A stretch of DNA of 64,000 nt from CALAED01 sp035765195 (GTDB lineage Bacteria; Actinomycetota; Actinomycetes; Streptosporangiales; Streptosporangiaceae), in the NCBI GenBank assembly GCA_035765195.1, contig DASTYC010000007.1, positions 186,001 to 250,000 of the forward strand, given 5' to 3'. A model generated the notes under the pieces. It was not told where the DNA came from and did not search any database. It saw only the letters and a program-made list of their open reading frames with translations. The translations under genes were made by a program, and so were the position numbers. Below, in pieces: positions 36,824-45,967 of this stretch. How positions within the stretch are numbered: position 1 is the stretch's first letter; each line of letters begins with the position of its first letter.

Positions 36824-38194
36824 TCAGCTTTCCTTTCGGACGAGTGCCAAGACCTCGTCCCGCACCTTCGCCATGGTCTGCTCGTCAACGGCCTCGGTGT
36901 TGAGGCGCAGCAGCGGCTCGGTGTTGGAGGGTCGCAGATTGAACCACCAGTTCGCGTGACCCACGGTCAAGCCGTCGAGTTCGTCGATGGTAACGCCGGG
37001 TCGCCCCTCGAACGCCGCACGGACCGCCGCCGTCGTGGCGTCCTGGTCGGCGACCTCACTGTTGATCTCGCCGGACGCCACGTACCGACTGTATTCGGCG
37101 AGCAGATCCGACAACGTGCGGGGCTGCCCGCCGAGCGCGGCGAGGACGTGCATGGCGGCGAGCATGCCGGTGTCGGCCCGCCAGAAGTCGGCGAAGTAGT
37201 AGTGCGCGGAGTGCTCGCCGCCGAAGACGGCCCCGGTCTCGGCCATCTTCTCCTTGATGAACGAGTGGCCGACGCGGGTGCGCACCGGCATGCCGCCGTG
37301 CGCCTCGATGATCTCGGGCACGTAGCGGGACGTGATCAGGTTGTGGATGATCGCGGCACCGGGGTGCTTGGCCAGCTCGCGCACGGCGACCAGCGCGGTG
37401 ATCGTGGACGGGGCGACGGACTCGCCGCGCTCGTCGATGATCCAGCAGCGGTCGGCGTCGCCGTCGAAGGCGATCCCGATGTCGGCGCCGTGTTCGACGA
37501 CCGCGGCCTGCAGGTCGCGGAGGTTGGCGGGTTCGATCGGGTTGGCCTCATGGTTGGGGAAGGTGCCGTCGAGCTCGAAGTACAGCGGGACGATCTCGAG
37601 GGGCAGCGCGGGCAGCTTGGTGTCGCCGAGCACCGCAGGCACGGTGTGGCCGCCCATGCCGTTGCCGGCGTCGACCACGACCTTGAGCGGCCGGATGCCC
37701 GACAGGTCGACCAGGCGGCGCAGGTGGGCGGCGTAGTCGGCGAGCAGGTCGCGGCCCGTCACGGCGCCGGAGGCGCCCGCCGCCGGCGCGATCGGGCCCG
37801 CCTCGACCAGCCGCCTGATCTCGGTCAGCCCGCTGTCGCGCCCGACCGGCGCGGCCCCGGCCCGGCACAGCTTGATGCCGTTGTAGCGCGCCGGGTTGTG
37901 GCTGGCGGTGAACATCGCGCCGGGCAGGTCGAGGCTGCCGCTCGCGTAGTAGAGCATGTCGGTCGAGCCGAGACCCGCCTCGATCACGTCGGCGCCCTGC
38001 GCGGTCGCCCCGCGCGCGAACGCGGCCGACAGCGGCACGGACGAGCTGCGCATGTCGTGCGCGGTGACGACCGACGTCGCCCCGGTCACCCGGACGAACG
38101 CGGCGCCCACGGCCGCGGCGGTCTCCTCGTCGAGTTCGTCGGGCACCACGCCGCGAATGTCGTACGCCTTGAAGATCTTCGCGAGGTCGCCCAC
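36824..38194 (-). CDS. manB: Phosphomannomutase/phosphoglucomutase
   Basis: Interconverts mannose-6-P and mannose-1-P, feeding GDP-mannose and glycolipid synthesis. 456 residues. N-terminal FKAYDIRGVVPDE, active-site phosphoserine Ser98 in TASHNP, metal loop DGDADR near 245-250, sugar-binding GEHSAHYY near 325 and phosphate-binding RPSNTEP near 430. GTG start. Trm112-like and SIS genes follow within a few bases, giving a mannose-metabolism operon. Equivalent to Rv3257c. Confidence 0.94.
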   Translation of the reverse strand: MGDLAKIFKAYDIRGVVPDELDEETAAAVGAAFVRVTGATSVVTAHDMRSSSVPLSAAFARGATAQGADVIEAGLGSTDMLYYASGSLDLPGAMFTASHNPARYNGIKLCRAGAAPVGRDSGLTEIRRLVEAGPIAPAAGASGAVTGRDLLADYAAHLRRLVDLSGIRPLKVVVDAGNGMGGHTVPAVLGDTKLPALPLEIVPLYFELDGTFPNHEANPIEPANLRDLQAAVVEHGADIGIAFDGDADRCWIIDERGESVAPSTITALVAVRELAKHPGAAIIHNLITSRYVPEIIEAHGGMPVRTRVGHSFIKEKMAETGAVFGGEHSAHYYFADFWRADTGMLAAMHVLAALGGQPRTLSDLLAEYSRYVASGEINSEVADQDATTAAVRAAFEGRPGVTIDELDGLTVGHANWWFNLRPSNTEPLLRLNTEAVDEQTMAKVRDEVLALVRKES

Positions 38195-38288
38195 TCCTGC
38201 TCCCCTGTCGCTGGCGTTCGCACCGGTTGTGTGTGGAGCCTACCGGCGCCGGGTGCCGGGGTTCGCCCTCAGGGCCGGGAAGGAGCCA

Positions 38289-38666
38289 TCAGCGACCGGG
38301 CGGCGTGCCGGGCGGACGCGGCGGCGCGGAGCGCAACACCCGCAGGTGACCGCGGCGGCTCACCTCGACGGCCTGCCCCACGGGCTCCTCGCGCGGAGCG
38401 GGCCGGGCCGCCTCGCGCACGGCGTCGGCGAGCGCCTCGAGATCGTCGGTGCTGGGCGAGCCCTCCTCGGTGGGAAGCCGGACCAGCTCCCACCCCATCG
38501 GCGCGGTGAGCCGTGTCGCGTGCCCGGAGCACAGGTCGTAGCAGTGCGGCTCGACGTACGCCGCGAGCGGGCCCAAGACAGCGGTGGAGTCGCGATAGAC
38601 GTACGTGAGCGTGAAAACGGCGGGCTCCCTGCACGCGGTTCGGGAGCATATGCGGACGGGGCTCAC
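38289..38666 (-). CDS. DUF3499-family protein (Rv3258c-like)
   Basis: 125 residues from GTG 38666. The conserved part starts VSPVRICSRTACREPAVFTL and contains YVEPHCYDLC, so four or five cysteines (7, 12 and the HCYDLC pair) make a probable zinc site; C-terminal 45 residues are Pro/Arg-rich. Actinobacterial family of unknown function located next to manB. The longer in-frame version up to 38807 lacks a plausible start. Confidence 0.82.
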   Translation of the reverse strand: MSPVRICSRTACREPAVFTLTYVYRDSTAVLGPLAAYVEPHCYDLCSGHATRLTAPMGWELVRLPTEEGSPSTDDLEALADAVREAARPAPREEPVGQAVEVSRRGHLRVLRSAPPRPPGTPPGR

Positions 38667-38846
38667 GAAGGCAGACCGTACCTTTCCCGACTGCCCGCCG
38701 CCACTATCTTGGCGAACGTGTCGCCGTATCACCCGAATGGCCCACACATCGCCACATTCCCCTGCCCCACTGGGCGGGCTCGGCATGATCAAGTCCGCGG
38801 CGATCATCGTAGCCCCCGATCCCTCCTGGTTCAGGACCTACGGCGG

Positions 38847-38852
38847 TAAGCT
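38847..38852 (+). promoter_or_regulatory. -10 hexamer, probable leaderless start of metallopeptidase-like gene
   Basis: TAAGCT with 6 nt to the GTG at 38859; CGGGG between them is too close to act as a ribosome site. Confidence 0.4.
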
Positions 38853-38858
38853 CGGGGT

Positions 38859-39347
38859 GTGCGATCCCGCGTGTCAGGCTCCGGGCAGCGCGCCCCCCAG
38901 GCGCCGGGCGGGGGCCGGGCCGCCCCGCGCCCCAAGCGCCGCGACCGGCACGGCCGCGGCCTGCGCGGGCCGCTGGCGCCGGCGCAGCTCCCCGTCTCGC
39001 GCACCCGCTCCGAGCGCTTCGACGACCTCGTCCACGACGAGGTACGCCGGGTCACCGGACGCTGGCAGCGCGAGCTGGCCGGGGTGGAGTTCACGGTCGA
39101 GGAGGTGCCGCCCGTCGAGCCGTGGGCCGATGGCGCCGACCCGATCCCGCTCGGCAGGCTGCAGACGGCGGCGGCCGGCCGGCCGGCCCGCATCGTGGTC
39201 TACCGCAGGCCGGTCCAGGCCCGTGGCGGCGGCGACGAGCGCGACCTGGCCAGGCTGGTCCGCGACGTCGTGGTCGAGGAGGTCGCCGACCTGCTGGGCC
39301 TGTCCCCCGAGTCCGTCGACCCCACATACGACTCCCCGGACGACTAG
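38859..39347 (+). CDS. Metallopeptidase-family protein lacking the zinc-binding histidines (Rv3259-like)
   Basis: 162 residues. The first 45 are basic and disordered; the domain then has SERFDDLVHDEVRRV, VEFTVEEVPP, RIVVYRRPV, typical of the small zincin-like family (PF06262). Where active members have an HExxH helix, this protein reads VVVEEVADLLGLSPESVD: the glutamate persists but both histidines are Glu/Asp. It therefore may not bind zinc or cleave peptides. Divergent from DUF3499, as in mycobacteria. GTG start at 38859 probably leaderless. Function unknown. Confidence 0.72.
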   Translation: MRSRVSGSGQRAPQAPGGGRAAPRPKRRDRHGRGLRGPLAPAQLPVSRTRSERFDDLVHDEVRRVTGRWQRELAGVEFTVEEVPPVEPWADGADPIPLGRLQTAAAGRPARIVVYRRPVQARGGGDERDLARLVRDVVVEEVADLLGLSPESVDPTYDSPDD

Positions 39348-39373
39348 ATTCCCGGTCGCCGGGCGTCAGGGCG

Positions 39374-40822
39374 TCAGGGGACGACCGCGGTGAGGGAGTT
39401 GTCCACCGGGGGCAGCAGCACCGACGTGACCGCCGGAACGACCGGCAGCACCGTGAGCTGGCCGCCCTTGCCGCGCAGCACCCGCGCCGCGTAGACGGGT
39501 CCGGCCCCCGGCTGTGGCGTGATCATGATGCCGAAGCCCCTGGCTGCCGGTCCGGCCGGCTCACCCACCCGCACCTCCAGGGTGCGGCCGCCGCTCACCC
39601 TGACCGTCTGCGGGACGCCCGCCACGCCCTGCCCGGTGATGGCCTGGATCCGTACGGCAGCGGGCCCCTGCGGCGCGGTGAGCAGCACCGAGGACGACCC
39701 CGCCCGGTTGTCGGCGACCACGCCCCCCGCCGAGCCCAGCGGCGGGACGGCGGCGCCATAGGCCACGTCGGCCCCGGCCTGCGCGGTGAAGCCCGCCGTG
39801 ATCGGCTGATCCGACGCGAGCCGGACGGCCGCCACCTTGCCGGCCAGGGACTGGTCGAGGTCGAGCGGCGTCACCGTCTCGGCGGGCGCGTCGAGCGTGT
39901 CCTGGCCCTGCGGCGCGAACGCGCCGTTCGCCGTGATCGCCTGCACCTTCACCCGCGCGTCGAACTCGCCGGGCACCGCGATCAGCAGCCGCCGGCCGCC
40001 CGCCCCGCCCGGAATCCCCGGCACCACGAGGGCCGTGGTGGGCGAGGCGGTCAGCGGCGCCCAGTCCACTCCCTTGGCGGTGCGCACCCGGACCGACGCC
40101 GCCACCCGACCGGTCGTGGCCCGCACGTGCAGCGCGAGCACGCGGGCGCCGTCGACGATGGAGCCGAGGCCGTCGGGCGACCGGCCGATGCCGATCACCT
40201 TGGTGCGGAAGGGATCGACGGGGATGCCGTGCCCGTCGCCGGTGTCGAGCGGGCCCTCCCCCGACAATGCCTCGATGTCCACGGCGGTCGGCTCGGCGTC
40301 GACGTTGGCGAGGAACACGTCGATGCTTTCGGCTTCGGCCGGGCCGCTGAGCAGGAACCACAGGTCCGTACCCGGCGCGGCGCAGCGCACCCCGGCCAGG
40401 CCCTTGTCGCGGCCCTTGGCCGCGGCCGTCGTCTGCTCCACCTCGAGGCCCCCGGCCAGCGCCCCGGCGGCCCGGATCGCGTACGGCCCCGCCGCGCCCT
40501 TGGCGTCGCGGTACCACGATGTTCCCGGCGCGGTCAGCGTCGTGACCAGCGCGCCGCCGGCGACGTCCTTGATCTCGGCCTGGCCGCCCTTACGCGAGGT
40601 GGGCGGCGTGATCGCGCTCACCCGCGCGGCCGTCCCGCCGCGGGCGGCGGGGTCGGGACAGACGGCGACGGCCGAGTCGACGGGCACCGGCCGGCCGTGC
40701 CCACGGGCCGCCCGGGCGTCCGGGCGCGGGATGCTCGCCACCCCGTAGATCGCCAACAGCGCCACCAGGACCAGCGCGGCGATGCCGTAGCGGTGCCCCA
40801 GAATCCGCGTCAGCGCGTTCAC
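39374..40822 (-). CDS. DUF5719-family exported protein
   Basis: 482 residues. Uncleaved N-terminal membrane anchor about 13-31, then a Pro/Arg-rich linker and a long beta-rich extracytoplasmic region with repeated VxVRxxxxxG strands (immunoglobulin- or jelly-roll-like), Ala/Gly/Val dominated. Stop lies 27 bp from the convergent metallopeptidase-like gene. Start overlaps the stop of the large glycosyltransferase gene by four bases, so it is a probable partner of that enzyme on the outer face. Family named by match to actinobacterial proteins at this locus; function unknown. Confidence 0.75.
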   Translation of the reverse strand: MNALTRILGHRYGIAALVLVALLAIYGVASIPRPDARAARGHGRPVPVDSAVAVCPDPAARGGTAARVSAITPPTSRKGGQAEIKDVAGGALVTTLTAPGTSWYRDAKGAAGPYAIRAAGALAGGLEVEQTTAAAKGRDKGLAGVRCAAPGTDLWFLLSGPAEAESIDVFLANVDAEPTAVDIEALSGEGPLDTGDGHGIPVDPFRTKVIGIGRSPDGLGSIVDGARVLALHVRATTGRVAASVRVRTAKGVDWAPLTASPTTALVVPGIPGGAGGRRLLIAVPGEFDARVKVQAITANGAFAPQGQDTLDAPAETVTPLDLDQSLAGKVAAVRLASDQPITAGFTAQAGADVAYGAAVPPLGSAGGVVADNRAGSSSVLLTAPQGPAAVRIQAITGQGVAGVPQTVRVSGGRTLEVRVGEPAGPAARGFGIMITPQPGAGPVYAARVLRGKGGQLTVLPVVPAVTSVLLPPVDNSLTAVVP

Positions 40823-43800
40823 CGCTCCCTCGCCTTCTGGTGACCGAGCGCGGCGACGGCGGAGCCCTGATCGGCGGTACCGGCCCCGTTGGCGGCGGGC
40901 GCGGCGTCGGCCGGCTCGTCCGTACGGCCGGTCGCGCGGCGCAGCCCGCGCAGCAGCCGCACGCCGCGCGCCGGGCGGCGGCGGGCACCCCGGCCGCGCC
41001 GCCGCGCCGCCGATTCGGCGCCGGGGCCCGGTGCCGCGCCGTCCGACCCCGGCGGGGCCCCGGCCATGGGAACGGCCTCGGTCTCGGGCTCGGCGTCTCG
41101 ATCGGCGCCGGCATCGGCATCGGCATCGGCACCCACATCGAGATCGGCGCCGGGCTCGCCGCCGGACTCGATCTTCGGCTCACCGGCCTGGCCGCCGCGC
41201 CGCCTGGCGCGGACCGGCCATGGCTCGTGCCCGGTCTCCTCGGCGCGGCCGCCCGGCAGCGCCAGCGCGATGACGACGAGCAGCGCCGCCGCCTGCAGCC
41301 CGAGCCAGACGTGCCGGGTCAGCATGCCGCGGGTCAGCGTGAACTGCCCGCCGCTCGACGGGACGTGCCATGACTGGGCCCACCCGTCGGCCCGCTCGCC
41401 GCGCAGCGCGACGCCGTCGAGCCTCGCGTGCCAGCCGCCGTCGGCGGGTTCGGCCAGCAGGAGCGTACGACCTGCGGGTCCGGGCGGGATGCGCACCCGC
41501 GCGGTGACCGGGCCCGCGGCCAGCGGTGTGATCTGGTTGCCGTCCAGCAGCATCAGCCGCCCGCCCGGCGCCGCGAGCCGCCACAGCGCGAACCGCTGCG
41601 TCCGGCTGAGCCTGATCACCTCGGGGGCGGCGTCGAGCACGCCGGTCAGCGCATCGCGGCCGGGGTTCGGCACGAGGATGTAATGGACGCCCATCCGGGT
41701 CAGGCCGCGGCTCTCGTTGCCGCCCCGGCCGGCCAGCAGCCCGGCGACGAGGACGTCCATCCTCCGGTTCGCCGCGTCGGAGGTGAGGATCTCCGACTCC
41801 CCGAGCGTCGGCAAGACGCCCCGCAGCACGGTGTAGGCGACCCCGCCGTCGGGCTCGCGGCGCAGGACGAGCATGCGCGGCCGGACGGCGGCGTCGGCAG
41901 TCGCCGCCACGAACGCGGGGACCGCCTCGCGGTCGGCCTTGGTCAGCGGGCCGCCGCCGCCGGTGACCCCCCAGTTCACCGCCGCCAGCGCCGGCGCGGA
42001 CAGCGCGACGGCGAGCAGCACGATCGCGCCGATCCGCGGCAGCAGGCGCCGCCCGGCGAAGGCGTCGACCGCGCGCCGCACCCCGACCACGGCGGCGACC
42101 AGCACCCCGGCAGCGGCGAACGCCAGCGGCACGCCCGGCCACGCCACAGCCACGTCGGCGCCCTTGGTCACCGTGGCCGCGCCGGCGAGGACCGCGACCA
42201 GCAGTCCGAACAGCGCCAGCATCCAGCCGCCGAGCACGGCCGTACGGTCGCCGCGCAGCGGCAGCGCGCACAGGCCGAGCACGATCAGCCCGCCGGTGAC
42301 CCAGAACGCGGGCGTGCCGGGGCCGCCGGGGTTGAGCGCCATGATCGACAGCGCGGGCAGCCGCTCGTCGACGAGTTCGGGCCGGTTGAGGCCGATCTCG
42401 AGGAGCAGCCGCGACGGATGCAGGATCAGGCCGGCCACCCACGGCAGCAGCAACAGCAGCGGCACGCCGAGCGCGATGGCCAGGTGCCGCCGCAGCGCCG
42501 GGACCGCGGGCCCGTAGGCCACCCACGCCATGGCCCCGGCCGCGGCGACCAGGACCCAGGTCAGCGGCATGAACGCCATCGCGATCGCGAGCAGCAGCGC
42601 CGTCGCCCACGCGGCCCGGCCGGCCCGGCGCATCCGGTCGGGACCGGGCGGGTTGACCACCTGGAGGCCCTGCACACAGATCAGCGGCAGCAGCACCACC
42701 ACGACCGCGGTGCCGATGCGGCCCGCCGTCACGGCGCCGGTCGCCACCGGCAGCAGGGCGTACGTCAGCGCCGCCCACGACCGGACGACCGGCGTCGGGA
42801 TGTGCACTCGGCGCAGCCGCCGGCTGCCGGCCTCTCCTGGCGACATGTCGGGCACGACGCGCTTGGCGGCCAGGTACGCGGTCAGCCCGGCGAGCGGCAC
42901 GCAGCCGAGCAGCAGCGCCAGCACGGCCAGCCAGGGCTTGCCGAGCAGGACCGTGGACAGCGCGGCCAGCACGCCGACGGCGGGCGGCGCGCCGTCGGCC
43001 GAGCCGAGCCCGACCGGGTGCCAGCCCGCGAGGTATTGATGCCACAGGTCCGCCGCGCCGCCCCACGCCGGCACCAGCGCCCCGCCGCCGAGCCGGCCGC
43101 CGGAGGCGATCAGCTCGCGGCCCGCCGCGATCGTCACCGCGGACAGCAGGAGCACGGTGACGACCCCCGGGTGGGCGAGCACCTTGCCCAGCCACCGGGT
43201 CTCGGGCGTGAGCGGCTCTTCGTCCTCGCCGTCGTCGCCGAACGCGTGGTGCCTGCCGCCGCCGACCGGGCCGGTGCCGGAGACCATGTTGCCGATCGCG
43301 TCGATGATCCGGCGCAGCGCCAGGCCGCGCGACAGGAACCGGCGGACGCTGCGATAGGCGTGCGCCCTGCCCGCGGCCCGGTCGGCGCGCATGCGGCGCA
43401 GGGTGCTCGGGTGCCGCAGCACGTCGCGCAGGCCGGCGAGCTCGTGCCGCGCCGCGTCCGGCTTCTTCATGACCAGCAGCACCGCGCAGCGCAGCAGCGA
43501 CACCACGATGTTGCGCACGAGCATGCGGACCATGGCCCGGAACGGCACGTTCGACAGCAGCACCTGCAGCGCGTTGCGGCGGTCGACGCGGCGCGGATCG
43601 TCGCTGGTCATGCCGATGGCGCGCTGGCGGCGGGCGGCGGCCTCGGCGTGGTAGACGACGGCGTCGCTCACCGCGAACACCCGGTGGCCCGCGGTGTGCG
43701 CGCGCCAGCCCAGGTCGATGTCGTCGCGGAAGAGCCCGAGGCGGACGTCGAAGCCGCCGAGCTCGGTCCAGACGTCGCGGCGGATCAGCATGCCGGCGGT

Positions 43801-44451
43801 GCTGACCGCGAGGACGTCCTTGACCCCGTCGTGCTGCCCCTGGTCGAACTCGCGCCGGTCGATGCCGGTGTCGCGGCGGCCGGCGGCGTCCATGGTGACG
43901 CCGAGCTCGAGCAGGATGCGCTGGTCGTACCAGTCGCGCAGCTTGGGGCCGAAGATGCCGACGTGCGGGTTGTCGTCGGCGACGGCGAGCAGCTGCTGGA
44001 GCGCGGTGGGCGCGGGCGCCGAGTCGTCGTGCAGCAGCCAGATCCACTCGACGCGGTCGTCGAGCGGCAGGTCGGCGGTCTCCGGCACCTCCATGGTCGC
44101 GCCCGGATGGCGCAGCGCCTCGTTGACGGCCTCGCCGTACCCCGTCGTACGGGGCAGCGTCACGAGGTTGCCGCGGCCGATGACCTCGGCGAGCACGGCC
44201 GGGCCGCGGTCGGCGCTGCCGGTGTCCGCCGCGACCAGCCGCTGGACCGGACGCGTCTGGGACAGCAGCGCCTTGAGGGTGCTGGTCAGCCAGCGGGCTC
44301 CGTCATGGGCGACGAGAACGGCCGTGACGACGTGCCGATCGCGCTCGTGCCGGTGACGCGCGTTGTCACTTGCAGGCGACAAGGGTCCGCTCGATCTGTC
44401 CGAAGTCAAGGTTTGCCCGTGCCGACCGCACTGGCCGGCACGGCTGACCAC
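40819..44451 (-). CDS. GT2-family glycosyltransferase fused to a polytopic membrane domain
   Basis: 1210 residues. GT-A domain about 40-320 (TAVLVAHDGARWL, VAADTGSADR, WLLHDDSAPAP with the DxD-like acidic pair, STAGMLIRRDVWTELGGFD), then about 12-14 membrane helices from about 320 to 800, an extracytoplasmic domain and a final helix near 1095-1115; the last 85 residues are an acidic, Asp/Ala/Pro-rich tail rich in Arg at the end. Likely moves sugars onto a polyprenyl or surface acceptor (galactofuranose/mannose class uncertain). GTG 44451 begins a 40-residue N-terminus unlike relatives, so the true start may be further in. Confidence 0.8.
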   Translation of the reverse strand: MVSRAGQCGRHGQTLTSDRSSGPLSPASDNARHRHERDRHVVTAVLVAHDGARWLTSTLKALLSQTRPVQRLVAADTGSADRGPAVLAEVIGRGNLVTLPRTTGYGEAVNEALRHPGATMEVPETADLPLDDRVEWIWLLHDDSAPAPTALQQLLAVADDNPHVGIFGPKLRDWYDQRILLELGVTMDAAGRRDTGIDRREFDQGQHDGVKDVLAVSTAGMLIRRDVWTELGGFDVRLGLFRDDIDLGWRAHTAGHRVFAVSDAVVYHAEAAARRQRAIGMTSDDPRRVDRRNALQVLLSNVPFRAMVRMLVRNIVVSLLRCAVLLVMKKPDAARHELAGLRDVLRHPSTLRRMRADRAAGRAHAYRSVRRFLSRGLALRRIIDAIGNMVSGTGPVGGGRHHAFGDDGEDEEPLTPETRWLGKVLAHPGVVTVLLLSAVTIAAGRELIASGGRLGGGALVPAWGGAADLWHQYLAGWHPVGLGSADGAPPAVGVLAALSTVLLGKPWLAVLALLLGCVPLAGLTAYLAAKRVVPDMSPGEAGSRRLRRVHIPTPVVRSWAALTYALLPVATGAVTAGRIGTAVVVVLLPLICVQGLQVVNPPGPDRMRRAGRAAWATALLLAIAMAFMPLTWVLVAAAGAMAWVAYGPAVPALRRHLAIALGVPLLLLLPWVAGLILHPSRLLLEIGLNRPELVDERLPALSIMALNPGGPGTPAFWVTGGLIVLGLCALPLRGDRTAVLGGWMLALFGLLVAVLAGAATVTKGADVAVAWPGVPLAFAAAGVLVAAVVGVRRAVDAFAGRRLLPRIGAIVLLAVALSAPALAAVNWGVTGGGGPLTKADREAVPAFVAATADAAVRPRMLVLRREPDGGVAYTVLRGVLPTLGESEILTSDAANRRMDVLVAGLLAGRGGNESRGLTRMGVHYILVPNPGRDALTGVLDAAPEVIRLSRTQRFALWRLAAPGGRLMLLDGNQITPLAAGPVTARVRIPPGPAGRTLLLAEPADGGWHARLDGVALRGERADGWAQSWHVPSSGGQFTLTRGMLTRHVWLGLQAAALLVVIALALPGGRAEETGHEPWPVRARRRGGQAGEPKIESGGEPGADLDVGADADADAGADRDAEPETEAVPMAGAPPGSDGAAPGPGAESAARRRGRGARRRPARGVRLLRGLRRATGRTDEPADAAPAANGAGTADQGSAVAALGHQKARER

Positions 44452-44545
44452 TGTACGCGCACCCGCGGGGACCGCGCCGCCGCATGCCGCTGAATGACAT
44501 GCCCCTGAAACACCCGTCTGCCGGCGGTCCGGCCGAGGACGGACG

Positions 44546-44809
44546 TCAGACGGCCTGACGCTTCAGCTTGCGGCGCTCGCGCTCCGACAGGCCGCCCCAG
44601 ATGCCGAAGCGTTCGTCGTGCTGGAGCGCGTACTCCAGACACTCCGCACGAACCTCACACGCGCGGCACACCTTCTTGGCCTCGCGGGTCGAGCCACCCT
44701 TCTCCGGAAAGAACGCCTCCGGATCCGTCTGCGCGCACAACGCGCGCTCCTGCCAGCCCAACTCTTCACCGAATGTGCCGTGCGCCAGCGGGATGAGCAC
44801 CTCGCTCAC
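44546..44809 (-). CDS. whiB: WhiB-family iron-sulfur transcription regulator (WhiB/WhiB2)
   Basis: 87 residues, exactly the length of Streptomyces WhiB. [4Fe-4S] ligands Cys25, Cys48, Cys51 and Cys57; the GIWGG turn at 69-73 and the basic RERRKLKRQ tail bind the sigma factor and DNA. Controls septation and sporulation with WhiA in filamentous actinobacteria (WhiB2/WhmD in mycobacteria). GTG 44809 follows TAGGAGGTG; the longer frame to 44863 has a non-family N-terminus. A 12-bp palindrome lies 90 bp upstream. Confidence 0.94.
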   Translation of the reverse strand: MSEVLIPLAHGTFGEELGWQERALCAQTDPEAFFPEKGGSTREAKKVCRACEVRAECLEYALQHDERFGIWGGLSERERRKLKRQAV

Positions 44810-44897
44810 AGCGCACCTCCTAGCCCCCGGAGCCCCATGGTCAAGCCTTCCCTCGAGCTCCATCCCCCGGGAAGGCGCAGAACTACACCATTGAAAT

Positions 44898-44909
44898 TAC
44901 ACGCGTGTA
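44898..44909. promoter_or_regulatory. 12-bp palindrome upstream of whiB
   Basis: Perfect TACACG-CGTGTA, about 90 bp before the whiB GTG. With its left flank it gives TTACAC...GTGTA, resembling half-sites of the BldD box but with a 2-bp rather than 1-bp centre. Candidate operator. Confidence 0.4.
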
Positions 44910-44994
44910 CGGCATGGCCCGTCAAGCGGAACCTGTGGCCGAGGGGTGGTGAAGGGCCCGGTTCGATGCGCTAACGACCGCTGCTGACCTGGGA

Positions 44995-45828
44995 TTATTG
45001 CGGGCGGCGGTCGTCGCGGTACCAGTTTTGGTCGTTCTCTTCACCGGACTGGGGGTATCCGGGAGCCTGCTGTTGATCGCTGCCGTAGGACCGGGTCCAC
45101 AGGCCGGCCTCGCCCTCGCCCTCGGCGGGCTCCGCGGGCGGCTGCGCCTGGTAGCCCTGCTGGGGCTGGCCCTGCGGCTGCTGGAACTCGGGCTGGCCGT
45201 AGGGCTGCTGGTACTGCTGACCGTAACCGTGCTGCTGCCCGTACTCCGGCTGCCCGTACTCCGGCGCCTGCGGCGGGGGGTAGCCGCCGTACTGCTGCTG
45301 GTCGCCGGGCGGGTAGCCGCCGTAGCCCTGGTAGCCCTCCTGGCCGGGCGGCACCGCGCCGGGCGGCGCGGCCGCGGGCCGAGCCGGACGCAGCCCCTGC
45401 AGCACGGTGAAGGCGAAGTAGCCGGCGACGCCGATCACGATGAGCTTCGCCGCGCCGTACAGGAACACGGCCATCTTCCCGGACGTTTCCACGCCGATCG
45501 TCTCGCCGCTCGCGCCGAGCGCGGCCAGCCAGACGATCACGCCGAAGATCGCGGCGAGTCCGAGCACGGCCAGCCCCGCGATCACGATCAAGCGGGCCTG
45601 CGCGCTGGGGCTGTCACCGTACGAAACCAGCAGCACCGCGAGCGCGACGACGCCCGCCACGACGACGCCGGTGAGGACATTGCCGCTGCTGATCTCGATG
45701 AGCGACTGCAAGGAGAAGCTCGAAGCGGCGAAGAGCAGGATCAGTCCGGCGATGATCTGCAGGCCAGCGGCGACGATCAGCGCCCAGGCCACGGGCTCAC
45801 GAAGTCGCCGCACGGCGTCGTGGTTCAC
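44995..45828 (-). CDS. Four-helix membrane protein with a Pro/Gln/Tyr/Gly-rich tail
   Basis: 277 residues from GTG 45828. Four membrane helices in the first 140 residues (about 12-35, 50-70, 80-105, 118-140), then a 135-residue low-complexity tail rich in Gln, Tyr, Pro and Gly with PEYGQ, QQYGGYPP-like units, probably cytoplasmic and prone to phase separation. The upstream extension (to 46149) is not family-like. No family identified; orthologues probably exist in related genera, given the normal codon bias. Divergent from fbiA. Confidence 0.68.
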   Translation of the reverse strand: MNHDAVRRLREPVAWALIVAAGLQIIAGLILLFAASSFSLQSLIEISSGNVLTGVVVAGVVALAVLLVSYGDSPSAQARLIVIAGLAVLGLAAIFGVIVWLAALGASGETIGVETSGKMAVFLYGAAKLIVIGVAGYFAFTVLQGLRPARPAAAPPGAVPPGQEGYQGYGGYPPGDQQQYGGYPPPQAPEYGQPEYGQQHGYGQQYQQPYGQPEFQQPQGQPQQGYQAQPPAEPAEGEGEAGLWTRSYGSDQQQAPGYPQSGEENDQNWYRDDRRPQ

Positions 45829-45954
45829 GTGATTCTCCAGCGAACGGGGATCAATGGTCGGTACCCCAGCTTTGCATATCCTTCGCGACCCATCCCGGTA
45901 GGACGAGGGCAGCGGTGGGTCCCGGCCGCGGTGGGCCGACGCCGGAGCGGATGC

Positions 45955-45960
45955 CAGACT
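45955..45960 (+). promoter_or_regulatory. -10 hexamer, probable leaderless start of fbiA
   Basis: CAGACT, 7 nt before the fbiA ATG; no ribosome site in the intervening bases. Confidence 0.4.
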
Positions 45961-45967
45961 GGCACAC

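Noticed and set aside
41428..44493. 1021-codon plus-strand frame
   Set aside because: Shadow of the large glycosyltransferase gene; Gln/Arg/His-rich, no domain.
44515..44553. Hairpin CCGTCTG...CAGACGG at the whiB stop as terminator
   Set aside because: Only seven paired bases with a 26-nt loop; too weak to list as a terminator.
45140..45400. CRISPR-like repeats
   Set aside because: They are codon repeats for the Gln/Tyr/Gly-rich tail of the membrane protein, with no regular spacers.
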